64,000 bases of DNA from Sambucus nigra (lineage: Eukaryota; Streptophyta; Magnoliopsida; Dipsacales; Adoxaceae). The position numbers and the translations under genes are program-made. A model generated the notes under the pieces. The model did no database searches. It saw only the letters and a list, made by a program, of their open reading frames with translations, and was not told where the DNA came from. Positions 23,257-35,032 of this stretch are shown here, one piece after another; position 1 is the first letter of the stretch; every line of letters begins with the position of its first letter. Location of the stretch: the NCBI GenBank assembly GCA_949130495.1, contig OX422210.1, forward strand, positions 638,500,585 through 638,564,584, in the 5' to 3' direction.

Positions 23257-25377
23257 ATGACATCCTGATTTATTCCCGCACCGAGAAGGAGCATACTGAG
23301 CACTTACGTATGGTTCTACAGACCTTACGAGAGCATGAGCTGTACGCCAAGTATGAGAAGTGCGAATTTTGACAGAGGTAGGTACAATTTTTGGGACACA
23401 TTGTATCAGAGAGAGGGATATCTGTGGATCCTAGTAAGGTGTCAGCGGTGAGGGAGTGGGGACAGCCTACGACACCGATGGAGGTGCGGAGTTTTTTGGG
23501 ATTAGCCGGGTACTACAGATAGTTTATTTGGGGATTCTTAAAAATTATGGGTTCGATGACGAATCTGACTCGTAAGGGTGTGTCGTTTGTTTGGGATGAA
23601 GCATGTCAGTTGGCGTTCGATGAACTGAAGGATAAGCTGACTTCAGCACCGATACTAGCACTACCCAAGGCAGGGGTTGAGTACCTGGTTTATATGGACG
23701 CATCCTTACAGGGGATCGGGGGAGTACTTCAATAAGAGGAGAAGGCTATAGATTTTGCTTCCCGGAAGCTTAAGCCTCACGAGAATAATTACCCCACCCA
23801 CGACTTAGAGCTGGCAGTAGTCGTTTTTGCGCTGCGAATTTGGAGTCATTATTTATTAGGTGAACCGTTTCTCTTATTTACAGACCACAAGTCACTTTAT
23901 TACTTGTTAACGTAGAAAGAATTGAATATGCATCAATGCAGGTGGCTCGAGTTTGTAAAAGATTATCAGTTAGAGATACACTATCACCCGGGGAAGGCTA
24001 ATATAGTTGCTGATGCGTTGAGCCATAGGCCGGTAGATGAGATAACCGAGGTGTGGAAAGCGAAATGGAAGGAATTGGGACACAATAATGCAGTTGCCAG
24101 GTCCTTCATATCAGTTATGACCGTCACACCGCAAATAGTGATGAGGGTGGTTCAAGCACACGTGACATATCCTTTTTGCCAGGAAAGGATTAAACAACTT
24201 TTAGTCGATGGAGCCGGGTCGTATTCGGTGAGCTCCGAGGGCGATTTGCGCTTCAATGGGAGACTCATTGACCCAGAGAAGGAGTACCTTCGACATGCAA
24301 TGATGATGGAGTCGCATGGGTCCCGATTTGTGGTACATCCTAGTGGGGACAAAATGTACCAGGATATGAGGCGACACTATTGGTGGAGTGAAATGAAAAA
24401 GGATATCGCAGAGTTCGTATTTAAGTGTACCACTTGCGAGTTAGTGAAAGTGGACCATCAGAGACCACCAGGTTTGATTTAGCCATTGGAGATTTCTATG
24501 TGGAAATGGGAAGGCATTTCCATGGATTTTATTTCTGGGTTTCCCACTTCGCAGAGGGGGCACGATTCTATATGGGTTAATGTGGATCGGTTGACGAAAG
24601 TAGCCCACTTTTTTCCCGTCAGGACAGACTACATAGCTGGACAATATGCTCAGCTATTTATTACAGAGATAGTGAGACTGCATGGAGTGCCTCTTAATAT
24701 CGTGTCGGATAGAGACAAGACATTTGTATCTCATTTTTAGGAGAGCTTCCAGGAGGCTATGGGCACTGAGTTGCGGCTGAGTATGTCGTATCAACCGCAG
24801 ACCGATGGGAAGACTGAGCGCACTAATCAGATGCTCGAGGATATGTTGCGCATGTGTGTCCTTGATTTTGGGGGAGGTTGGGAGCAGTAACTTCCACTGG
24901 TGGAGTTTGCTTATAACAACTCCTATCAGTTTACGATTGGCATGGCCCCGTTCGAGGCATTGTATGGTAGACCTTATCATTCTCTGTCTTATTGGCTAGA
25001 TGTGTGGGATAATAAGCTACTCGGTCCAGCGGTGATTCAGGACACATCGAGCATAATCGAGATGATTCGGGGTCACATACGGGTAGCGCAGGACAGGCAA
25101 AAAAGCTACGCTGATGCTAAGCGATGCTTCAGAGAGTTCGCCATAGGGGACCAGGTTTTGCTGAGAGTATCTCCTATGAAGGGGGTAATGAGATTTGGGA
25201 AAAAAGGGAAATTGGCTCTGAGATATGTATGACCATTTCCTATTATCGAGAAGATCGGACCAGTGGCATATAGGATTGGGTTGTCGAAACACTTACATCA
25301 TATCCATGATGTGTTCCACATTTTGTCACTGAGGTGGTATCTTCGGGATGAGGTGGCACACACTCACTTCGTGATTG
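23257..25377 (+). pseudogene. RT second half, RNase H and integrase of element B
   Basis: Resumes after element F with [16 protein letters not shown]. Then [29 protein letters not shown] and ILALPKAGVEYLVYMDASLQGIGGVL (RNase H start, 23640-23735). Next are [25 protein letters not shown] and YHPGKANIVADALSHR (24000). Integrase follows: YWWSEMKKDIAEFVFKCTTCELVK zinc part, SMDFISGFP, VSDRDKTFVSHF and PQTDGKTERTNQ, so the DDE residues are present. Then LLGPAVIQDT, KSYADAKRCFREFAIGDQVLLRVSPMKGVMRFGKKGKL and FHILSLRWYLRDEVAHTHFVIEE, where the Tat LTR interrupts. Stops are mainly TAG in place of Gln or Trp. Confidence 0.9.
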
Positions 25378-25382
25378 AGGAG
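25378..25382. other. Target-site duplication AGGAG of element C, left copy
   Basis: AGGAG precedes the solo LTR and is repeated at 27131-27135, and again right of the second LTR copy at 47015-47019. Confidence 0.85.
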
Positions 25383-27130
25383 TGTGTCCATCCTCGATCC
25401 TCGCCATACGAGCGGGCGCGAGAAGGGAAAGGATCCTCGAGTCCCGCACATCCCTCTCGAGAGCGCTTAGGCCGGCGTCATTTGAGATGAGGTGTGAAAA
25501 TGTAGAGAGATTAAGAGTCGCTAGTCTATTTTACTCAAAACAGACAAAAGAAAAAGGGGAAGCCATCTCGAAGGATGGCATCCAAAGACATACAGGTGCA
25601 TGCGAAACCAAAATGACTCGAGAAGGGTTCAGAGGCTAAGTTACAAAATGGGAAGGTGTTAGGCACCCATTCCGCCCTTTCGGTCTCTCATGGATATTTG
25701 CTATTTTCCTTTATTTTCCCCCGTGATATGTGTGCATGTGTATATATATAGTGGAGATAGGAATCCTCGACTTGTATCATAGAAGAGATAAAGCGAGTCA
25801 TCCATAGGACAGTATAAAAATAATATTAGAAAGATAAGATTTACACAATTACCCCTACGTTGATCGTTATAATGGAATGATAACGCATATGGAGTAATAC
25901 GTCACTAAGAACAAGTGTATAGAATATAAGAAAAATGGATTTAGAGAAGATAGAAAATGAGAGAGAAAGTGAAAAAGAAAAGGACTCGAGTCTAGGGTTT
26001 TACCCCAAGACGCCTACGTAGCGTATAAAGGCATCAAAGTCCACGTAGTTCGCATACAAAACGAAGGGTGGGGTTTATCCCATAAATCCTAATGGGGGAT
26101 CTCTTATTTGTGAGTGTGTGTGTGGAAAAAAGTGTTTTAGTTGTGAGAAAAGTGTGAGAAAAGTATGAGAATCCCTATTTGGAATTTATGAGCAAACCCT
26201 CTTTTTCTTGTTTTTTGGGTTTTATTTATATGAAAATAAGAGATGTGAAATAATACGAAATAAAAAGTATATTAGGATGTGCAAGATGAGATAATAAAAG
26301 TGCTAAGTAATAAAACAAGTTACTGAGAATTTAAGAGAAAGTCGAGAAAGTTGGACCTCCTTGAAGATCTTGAGCTTGATCTTGATTGTTGGAGAGCAGC
26401 CCTTGCACTTGGATAATGATGGAGAGTGGCTAATTCACCAAGTTTGATGAAAAGGGTGATGAAAAGTGGAAGTTAAGAAGGGATTTGGATGTTGAAATCG
26501 CGCTGCCTTCGAGAGAGGTTTTTGGGATTCGCTGAGAGAGAATTTTATCAGATCTGGGCTCTCCTTGCAAATGAGGTGAAGGCCTCCTTTTATAGGCCCA
26601 GGTCACTTCCGATCGGCATAGACCTAGTCCTGCCTATCGGCACCTGCCGATAGGCAGGGTTTGGAACCTGCCGTTTGGCAGTGTGTTTTAGGCCTTTTCG
26701 GAAAATCGGCTGTCGAGGGCAAACTGTTGGTCAGAATTATGAACGGGGTAGACCGTTGGAAAGGTAATTTAGAGACCTTTGAAAGTCCTTTGGACCGCTT
26801 CCGGGTTAGGGAGTTGACTTTGGGTCAAACATGGCTCGGAAGCATTTGTCGGTCCATTAGACGGGGATCGTTCGGATGCAAACGGATCATTCGTCCGCAT
26901 GGTAAGTCCGAATCGCACACGAGGTAGATCATTGAAAGGGATTTCAGTGCCCTTCGAAGATTCATTCATCTTTGGTCGAGTTGAAGAGTTTGATTTTTTG
27001 GTCAAACGGAGCCTGGGAGTGCCCGATGGCCTCTAGGTCAGTATTCGGGACATGACCTAGGTTTGTAGTGATGAAGGGAGGTGCTAGGGACCTTAGGAGA
27101 GTTAGGGGGTAACATAATGGGGTGTCTATA
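25383..27130 (-). repeat. Solo LTR of element C (1748 bp)
   Basis: On minus it starts TATAGACACCCC (TGTAGACACC is usual for Tat LTRs; one G-to-A change) and ends GATGGACACA. It is flanked by AGGAG on both sides and interrupts the integrase tail of B between VIEE and EIELQPD. It aligns over its whole length with the 5' LTR of C at 45304-47014. TATA box TATAAAAGG on minus at 26586-26594. Upstream of it is a cluster of TGCC-N4-GGCA palindromes (26607-26680), including a 13-bp stem 26629-26641 with 26646-26658. Confidence 0.9.
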
Positions 27131-27366
27131 AGGAGATTGAGTTACAACCCGATAGTTCATATGAGGAGAGACCGGTGGCTATCCTAGATTATAGTGAGAG
27201 GAGGCTGAGGTCAAAGGTAGTTCCACTTGTTCGGGTGAAGTGGCAACATCACAATGTGGAGGAGTCCACTTGGGAGCGTGAGGCGGATATGCATGAGAAA
27301 TATCCAGATTTATTCGTACTAGGTATGCCTTATTTTTTGAATTTCGGGACGAAATTCCATTATTAG
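27131..27366 (+). pseudogene. Integrase C-terminal tail of element B, first copy
   Basis: Reads KEIELQPDSSYEERPVAILD (start in an AGGAG target repeat), then SERRLRSKVVPLVRVKWQHHNVEESTWEREADMHEKYPDLF to a TAG near 27364. This is the conserved end of Del/Tekay integrases, a chromodomain-like region thought to affect target choice. It belongs to the frame that stops at VIEE (25377), before the solo LTR of C. Confidence 0.85.
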
Positions 27367-27376
27367 GGGGGAAGTA
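27362..27376 (+). other. Polypurine tract of element B, first copy
   Basis: ATTAGGGGGGAAGTA directly before the LTR start TGTAATACCCC. The second copy is at 47246-47260. Confidence 0.8.
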
Positions 27377-29561
27377 TGTAATACCCCATATTTTTGATGA
27401 TTTAAATAATTATGGGGGTAATTATTATAGTGGGATTAATTGAATTAATATGTGAGAATTTAATTGTTAAATTAATCTAGATTTAAAAATAAATATTAAC
27501 TTACATGCCAAGGGTTAATACTTATTGAGTTAATATTACCGTGTGATATGTAATATGGAACTATACACTTTGATAAATTGCCGAGAGTGAATAATACGAC
27601 AGTTTGAAAATTTAAGTCTGACATGCGTGTGAGTCGTGTCGGGACTAATTGAATGGAATATAAAGATAAATTATTTTTATATAACTCGTATGGTAATTTC
27701 GAGTGCGCAGTTGAGTTCAGGAGGGTCGAGATAGTCAGAAAACTCTACTCGGGTATTTTATTTGGACTCCGGGAGATTTTATGCCAAATCGGCACCCCGT
27801 AGGGGTAGTTTGGTAATTTGGACTTCTTGGAAAATTAAATGGACGAAAATTAGAGAATAATTATATCATCTACTGGAGTTCCATTAGGGTTAAGTTACAC
27901 AAAAATCAACAACGGCCATAGAAGGTGTGAGGGAGAATAAAATTCCAAGAGGGAAGGCCAAATTATCCTCACCTTGCACAACCGTGGCCACCAATGCGTA
28001 GATCGAGAAGAAAGGAACGCGTCTATACCAACATCACCAAAGAATTCAGACCTTCAAGGCAAGTGTTTATTACTTGTTTTCTTTATCAATAATATTAGTC
28101 ATGTTAGATTATGTGAAATTAACCATTGATTTACATGTTAATTGGGTGAAAATTGGAGTTTAAATGATGAATCGAGATTGGGTTAATTAGTTGTTGATAT
28201 TCCTTCATGTATGTAGAGGTTAAACTACAAAATTTAATCATGTATTGATGAACGAATCTGGGTTGATTAGGCTTTTTAATTGAAATTCTGGAAACTAGGG
28301 TTCATGTGAATTAATTTGGGGTTTTTATATAATTATGATGATTAATGACGAATTAAGGATTCTAAGATGTTAGGAATGACTTATAGTCTGTTATATGTTG
28401 ATGGGTATTGATGATGAGGTGTTGGGGATTGAATCTTAGAGGTTTGTAGGTTCTAAAATGGTGAAAAACGCTGAAAATCTGGGTAGGAAGAGGAACAGTG
28501 CAATCTCGCGCGAAGTCGCGCGATGTCGTTCGAGCGAGATGACATCTCGCGCGAAGTCTCTCGAACAATATGTGGTAGTCGTTCGAACGACATGCCAACT
28601 GGTTCGAGCAGCAGAGAGAATTTTTGGGAATTTTCTTTAAGTCCAAATTTGGGTTTACCGGGTTCTTAGAGTGAGAGAAAGTGTCCGATAATAAACTTAA
28701 ATAAGAAAGGATTTCGAGAAAAGTATGTGAGGCTTAATACTTTAATTATTTCGGTATAGAGAGAATGTACCTTGGAGATTACGAGAGAGATAGTAATCTA
28801 AATATTTATAGTATACGTAGTGTTGAGATTAAAATACGTATGAGGAGTATATATGTAGGTTGGAGAAATACCTATAAATTATAATAGGATGTGTGTATGC
28901 CTATTATGTGATATTATTGTTAAGAGCACTAATGGGTGATAATCCGGGGGTGCAAGAATCTTATTGTTAGGTGCACTAATGAGTGATAACTCGGGGGAGC
29001 AGGGATTCCATTGTTAAGTGTACTAATGGGTGATAACCCGGGGGTACAAGCATATAATTATAAGTGTACTAATGGGTGATAACCCGGGGCTACAAGATTA
29101 TGGTTATAGGTGCACTATTGGATGATAATTCGGGGGTGCAGTTTTATTATGGTTAGTTGTGCTAATGGATCTTAGCCCGGGGGTGTAGTATTAGAATATA
29201 TATATATAGGGAAGATGTGACTATATGTATATATACGTAAACTTGTAAATCATTCTACTGTGTATAGTTAGTATAGATGAAAATGTTGATATATAAAATA
29301 AATCCTAAGAGTATAATTGATTTATTATGAAAATGAGAAAACATATTAATTAGCTGTTCGACATAGGCTAATTTGTAAGCGTATTGTATGGGGGATACGG
29401 GTATACTACTGGTGAGTATAGATACTATTAGAATGACTTCAGACTAGTTAGACTAGGTGGTATAACTAGGGGAAAATAAGATGTACGTTAGGCGTGCACA
29501 ATAGATGAGAAGTGAGAAGCTCATGTGAGAGTTCGATAACTAACATGCGTATAAGACTTGT
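27377..29561 (+). repeat. 3' LTR of element B, first copy, truncated
   Basis: Aligns with the complete LTR from 47261 until ATAAGACTTGT; the LTR then breaks and the tandem array of C begins. The last about 600 bp of the LTR are missing. It shares with the 47261 copy, but not with the 9143 copy, an extra hairpin unit and other indels. The GC palindrome cluster is at 28500-28605, the hairpin array at 28922-29190 and a short TA tract near 29197-29208. Confidence 0.9.
28922..29190 (+). repeat. Hairpin array in the truncated LTR of B (6 units)
   Basis: Same architecture as 10639-10860 with one more unit (GTGTACTAATGGGTGATAAC type repeated). Here the second unit pairs GAGT with ACTC perfectly, where the 5' LTR has GAGT with ACTT. 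Confidence 0.85.
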
Positions 29562-31915
29562 GCCGGGGATGACGAATTTTATCAAAGCCAAATCTGCGGG
29601 CTTAAGTGATGAGGGTGATCGATTCTGCGGGTCAAAGCCAATTCTGTGGGCTTATGGCGAAGCTCTAATAACCGACGTCAATTCTGACCTAAGAGTGGTG
29701 ACGACCGAGGACCGAGGTCATTTCTGACCTAACTCAGGTGACGATCCAAGACCGAGGTCAATTCTGACATAAGAGTGGTGATGACCGAGGACCGAGGTCA
29801 TTTCGGACCTAACTCAGGTCACGATCCAAGACCGAGGTCAATTCTGATCTAAAAAGTGGTGATGACCGATGACCGAGGTCAATTCTGACCTAACTCAGGT
29901 GATGATCCAAGACCGAGGTTAATTCTGACCTAAAAAGTGGTGAGGACCGAGGATCGAGGTTAATTCTGACCTAACTCAGGTGGCGATCCAAGATCGAGAT
30001 CAATTCTGACTTAAATAATGATGACGACTGAGGACCGAGTTCATTTCGGACCTAACTCAGGTGACGATCCAAGACCGAGGTCAATTCTGACCTAAGAGTG
30101 GTGACGACCGAGGATCGAGGTCATTTCTGACCTAACTTAGGTGACGATTCAAGACCGAGGTCAATTCTGATCTAAAAAGTGGTAACGACCGAGGACCGAG
30201 GTCAATTCTGACCTAACTCAGGTGACGATCCAAGACTGAGGTCAATTCTAACCTAAAAGTGGTGACGACCAAGGACCGTGGTCAATTCTGACCTAACTCA
30301 GGTGATGATCCAAGATTGCGGTTAATTCTGACTTAAAAAGTGGTGACGATCGAGGACCGAGGTCATTTCTGATCTAACTCAGGTGAAGATCCAAGACCGA
30401 GGTCAATTTTGATCTAAGAGTGGTGACAACCGTGGACCGAGGTCATTTCTGACCTAACTCAGGTGACGATCTAAGAACGAGCTCTATTCTGACCTAAAGA
30501 GTGGTGACGACCGAGGATCGAGGTCAATTCTGACCTAACTCAGGTGACGATCCAAGACCGAGGTTAATTCTGACCTAAGAGTGGTGACGACCGAGGATCG
30601 ATGTCAATTCTGAGCTAACTCAGGCGACGATCTAAGACCGAGGTCAATTCTGACCTAAGAGTGGTGACGACCGAGGACCGAGGTCAATTCTGACCTAACT
30701 CAGGTGACGATCCAAGACCGAGGTCAATTTTGACCTAAGAGTGGTGACGACTGAGGACCGAGGTCATTTCTGACCTAACTCAGGTGACGATCCAAGACCG
30801 AGGTCAATTCTGACCTAAGAGTGGTGACGACCAAGGACCGAGGTCAATTCTTACCTAACTCAGGTGACGATCTAAGACCGAGGTCAATTCTGACCTAAGA
30901 GTGGTAACGATCGAGGACCAAGGTCATTTCTGACCTAACTCAGGTGATGATCTAAGACCGAGGTCAATTCTGATCTCAGAGTGGTGATGATCGAGGACCG
31001 GGTCATTTATGACCTAACTCAGGTGGCGATCCAAGACCGAGGTTAACTCTAACCTAAAGAGGGGTGATGACTGAGGACCGAGGTCATTTCTGACCTAACT
31101 CAGGTTACGATCCAAGACCAAGGTCAATTCTGACCTAAGAGTGGCGACGACCAAGGACCGAGATCAATTCTGACCTAACTCAGGTGACGATCCAAGACCG
31201 AGGTCAATTTTGACCTAAGAGTGGTGACGACCGAGGACCAAGGTCATTCTGACCTAACTCAGGTGACGATCCAAAACCGAGTTCAATTCTGACCTAAGAG
31301 TGGTGACGATCGAGGATTGAGGTCATTTCTGACCTAACTCAGGTGACGATCCAAGACCGAGGTCAATTCTGACCTAAAGAGTGGTGACGACCGAGGACCG
31401 AGGTCAATTCTGACCTAACTCAAGTGACGATCCAAGACCGAGGTCAATTTTGACCTAAGAGTGGTGACGACTGAGGACCGAGGTCATTTCTGACCTAACT
31501 TAGGTGACGATCCAAGACCGAGGTCAATTCTGATCTAAAAAGTGGTGATGACCGATGACCGAGGTCAATTCTGACCTAACTCAGGTGACGATCCAAGACC
31601 GAGGTCAATTCTGACCTAAAAAGTGGTGATGACCGAGGATCGAGGTTAATTCAAACCTAACTCAGGTGGCGATCCAAGACCGAGGTCAATTCTGACCTAA
31701 CTCAAGTGACGATCCAAAACTGAGGTCAATTCTGACCTAAAAGTGGTGACAAACGAGGGCCGAGGTCATTTCTGACCTAACTCAAGTGATGATCCAATAC
31801 CGAGGTCAATTCTGACCTAAGAGTGGTGACGACCGAGGACCGCGGTCAATTCTAACCTAACTCAGGTGATGATCCAAGACCGAGGTCAATTCTGACCTAA
31901 AGAGTGGATGAAGAT
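29562..31915 (-). repeat. 80-bp dimeric tandem array of element C (about 29 copies)
   Basis: Two alternating 40-bp monomers. The first has GACCGAGGTCAATTCTGACC then TAAGAGTGGTGACGACCGAG. The second has GACCGAGGTCATTTCTGACC then TAACTCAGGTGACGATCCAA. Each contains the inverted repeat AGGTCA-ATTC-TGACCT, so a hairpin recurs every 40 bases. Monomers drift by a few bases; near 31661-31740 two second-type monomers are adjacent, and occasional 1-bp indels occur. Tandem repeats between pol and the 3' LTR are common in Tat/Ogre elements. Confidence 0.95.
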
Positions 31916-32264
31916 TGGATTTTGATTCTGCTGGAGAAACTGCTTTGTGATTTTGATATGAGCCGAGGAGCTGATGGCTGGGGAAGCTTTTGTTTCTTTA
32001 GGAGGCCTCGCAGGGGGGAACAATCAATTTGGGTGCTGTAAAAACTCCGTTGGGGAAGTGATCAGGCGATCCTTATTCCCGAGAGGAGGTTTACTTGGTT
32101 TTTGAGGATTCTGCTGGGGAAAAGGGAAATTCCACTTGAGGAAATGCAAAATTTTCTTGGTGAAAAATGTTCTGAATCCTTCTTGGGATTTTTAGGAATT
32201 TTTTGAGGATTTTTCGGGGCTTTATGGTATTTTCTGGGAATTTCTGTATCAAATTTAAGGGGGG
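31916..32264. other. Spacer between array and antisense promoter in element C
   Basis: No coding or repeat structure recognised, apart from two loosely similar GATTCTGCTGGRGAAA stretches at about 31928 and 32109. Confidence 0.4.
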
Positions 32265-32403
32265 TGCCGGTCGGCATGGTATGAGGGGTGACATTCGGCA
32301 GTGGCACAGACTTTTGGGCTACGTAGGGAAGGTAAGGAGTCATTGCCGATCGGTATAGTGGGGGGAAGTGCCGATCGGCATGGAGCTTGGCATCCTATAT
32401 AAA
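32265..32403 (+). promoter_or_regulatory. Promoter of antisense gene 1 in element C
   Basis: TATA box TATATAAA at 32396-32403. Upstream palindromes are TGCCGGTCGGCA (32265-32276), TGCCGATCGGTA (32344-32355) and TGCCGATCGGCA (32369-32380). A start near 32425-32435 would give a leader of about 65 bases rich in CT before the ATG at 32497. The palindrome is the same word as in the LTR of C. Confidence 0.65.
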
Positions 32404-32496
32404 GGGGGAGAATACTTTCATTTTTTCACAGCTTCTTTTCTTTCTCTCTCTCTGTAATTCCTCTGCAAATCGTTCTAGTAATTCGATCTTCAAGAA

Positions 32497-34660
32497 ATGG
32501 CCGCTTTTGTGAGCACTGCAGTCCACAAGGAGTGGTTGACCGTTGATGATTGGGCGAACGTAGAGTGGAGGGACAGGGCACCTTTTTCTTTGGGGAGTGA
32601 GAACTCCTTTGATGCGTTTGAGCCTGTTTCAGATGAGCGGACCTTGCTGCGGGAGCCATTGCGTTATCGCTCTTCGAAAGTGATTCCCGATGGTTATGTA
32701 AGTAACCCGACCTTTGGCATTACTTTCTTTTTGGTGATTTTTCTTTCTTTCTTGACTTTTGATGAGATTTTTCCTTTTTGCCAGTCTGATATTTCTTTGA
32801 AGAACATGCACGCTCGTGGGACGACGGGTCTAAGGGATGTTTGGGAGCATCTCCCACCTGTGGTTCATTAGGTGGTATCATCAATGGGTTTTGGGAGGTT
32901 GGCATCTGTACTGGATAAGACGCCTCGTTCAACAGCGGTCATGTGCACTTTGTGGGAGAGGTGGTGGGATACTACCCACACCTTCCATTTCGACTTCGGG
33001 GAGATGAGTGTGACTCCCATAGACGTGCAGCAGCTGTTGGGGCTGGATTATGATGAAAATCAGATAGAGGTGGATCGCTCTTTGTGGGTAAAACCGGAGG
33101 CAGTGCGTACGGCACTTGGTGATGTAGCGAGGATAGTTTTTAGGGATTCTATCCGGCTGTCCCTACTAAAGGATGTTCTGTTGGGCAGGATGATTGATGT
33201 GGAGGACGGGCTGCAAGTGAGGCATATGGTCCGGTTATTTATTTTGCTGGTGTTGGGAGGTTTCATGGTGGTGTCGAGCGGCGACGTCGTCCATTTTTGG
33301 TTCTTGCCGTACCTCAGGATGTTTTCGAACATCCCTTTCTATGATTGGGGGAGTCTGACTTTGGCGACCCTTTACTCTTCTCTAGATGCATTCAGCCGGT
33401 GCTGCCGGCAAACCTTTTCTGGAGCCACGTACCTTCTTGAGGTATTCTTCAGTTTGCGCATTTCTTTTCATGCATTCACATTTTCCTTTTATGCATTCGC
33501 ATTTTCCTTTCATGCCTTCACATTTTCCTTTCATGCATTCGCATTTTCCTTATGCATCTCTTTTTTATTTGTGAATTCTTATCTTTGACAGACGTGGTTT
33601 TATGAGGTGATTGGGTGCAATACCCTACTGATCGCTCTGAAGGACGACACTGTTGGGGATTTTTACTGATTGTATCGATGGCATAAGGCCATTCAAAAGT
33701 CGACGGGATCTCTCTCTCCGGAGGCGGTGCGTCAGTTCTTAAATGACCTGACCAGTGGCAGGGTAAGACTCTTTCCATTTTAAGTCTTGGTTTTTGCACC
33801 TTCTGATCCTGTATTGATTTATGCCTGCTTGGATATTTTCAGGTGACCTTTTATCCCTGGGGGACAACCATTCAGGATATGGGGACGACCGGGGTGAACG
33901 CGCAGATGAGGCATTTGCTGGCACATGAGTTCGGCCATTCCTGGTATCTCGGGGAGAGGGTGGTTCACCAGATTACTAAGGAGGAAGTGGTGTTGCCACC
34001 TGCGCAGCCTCCTACGTCTATGAGGAGGGAGCGACTGCTGTCGGAGGATGCGAGGATCGCTATGATGATCGGCGAGTCCTACTTGTTGTACACCGATACG
34101 GCTGCGCCGTATGACTATATGGACTTTGTGACGAGCTGGTTGATGGCACCTAACATATATGATGCCCTGCCTTTCCCTCCTACGGGTTCGAGTCTAGAGG
34201 TGATATCTTCCCACAGTGGCGGTGGTCCGACGACATCTGCGGCAACGGATACTTTATAGGTTCCTTTCGTGTGATTGCACACTCTTTCGTACAACATTCA
34301 GCGGGCTGATGGAGCCTATGCTGCATCGTCCTCATGCGATGGATTCGGAGGAGTCGGGTTTGACAGAGGAGGTCCTTCGACCTGCGGTATACCTTTATGT
34401 TTTTCTCTTTCTTTCTTTTCTGTTTTGGTCATCTCTGCTTTGATACTAATTTTTCTTTTCCTTACAGCAAGTTCGAGTGTCGACCACTTGGCTAAGAGAC
34501 TGGATATCCTCAACGACTGCCCATATTCGGGATGCTGTTCCTGTTCCTTCTTGCTTGGTTCCATCTGCTTCGTCCGAAGAGGATTCTGGCTCGATTAGTG
34601 GCGGTGCGTCGTCTCGATATAGGGGAAAGAGAGCACGTCGCAGGGGTGGAAGATCTTAGT
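32497..34660 (+). pseudogene. Antisense gene 1: plant-mobile-domain-like, five exons
   Basis: Exons by splice sites and frame: 32497-32697, 32785-33441, 33592-33762, 33843-about 34386 and 34468-34660. The first three introns are phase 0 with GT...AG (GTAAGT, GTATTC, GTAAGA donors). Exon 2 holds WERWWDTTHTFHFDFGEMSV and TPIDVQQLLGLDYD, the pattern of the plant mobile domain (PMD, also found in MAIN/MAIL1-type proteins and some transposons). It continues with a long hydrophobic segment and ATYLLE. Exon 4 has VTFYPWG and WYLGERVVHQ. The C-terminus is basic (YRGKRARRRGGR), possibly nuclear. Stops at 32869, near 33667, 34257 and 34269, and a late frameshift, show decay. The family's molecular role is unclear. 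Confidence 0.7.
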
Positions 34661-35032
34661 GTGAGAGAGAGAGATATATATATAGAGAGAGAATGTGGGT
34701 TCGGGCTGAGTCCCGCTGGTTTTTGCTTTTTCTTTTTATTTCCTGCAAAGATGATGTAACACAAAAAACAGATAGATGCAAATTCAATGGAGTTTTTTTA
34801 TTATCTTTTATTAATGATAAATGAATGCATGCACATGCGCTTTTTACTTTGCTGCTGAGACCGTAAAAAGGAGTATTTTTGGAATTTTTGAAGTAAAGTT
34901 TTTAATTAAAAGGGGAAACTATATAAGGAGGAAAAGGGATTTTGAAATTCTGTTGAGAATATCAATTTATTTTTATTGAGTTTTCTGATTTGACAAAAGA
35001 GGAAAAAGGGGAAATTTCTAAAAATGGGGGGC
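34661..35032 (+). other. Gap between the two antisense genes of element C
   Basis: Holds a GA-repeat stretch (34655-34690) and an AT-rich stretch with TTATTAATGATAAATGAATG (34798-34817) that could serve as polyadenylation region for antisense gene 1. Nothing else recognised. Confidence 0.4.

Noticed and set aside
29562..31915. CRISPR-like array
   Set aside because: No unique spacers: the whole 80-bp unit repeats and drifts, inside a plant retroelement.
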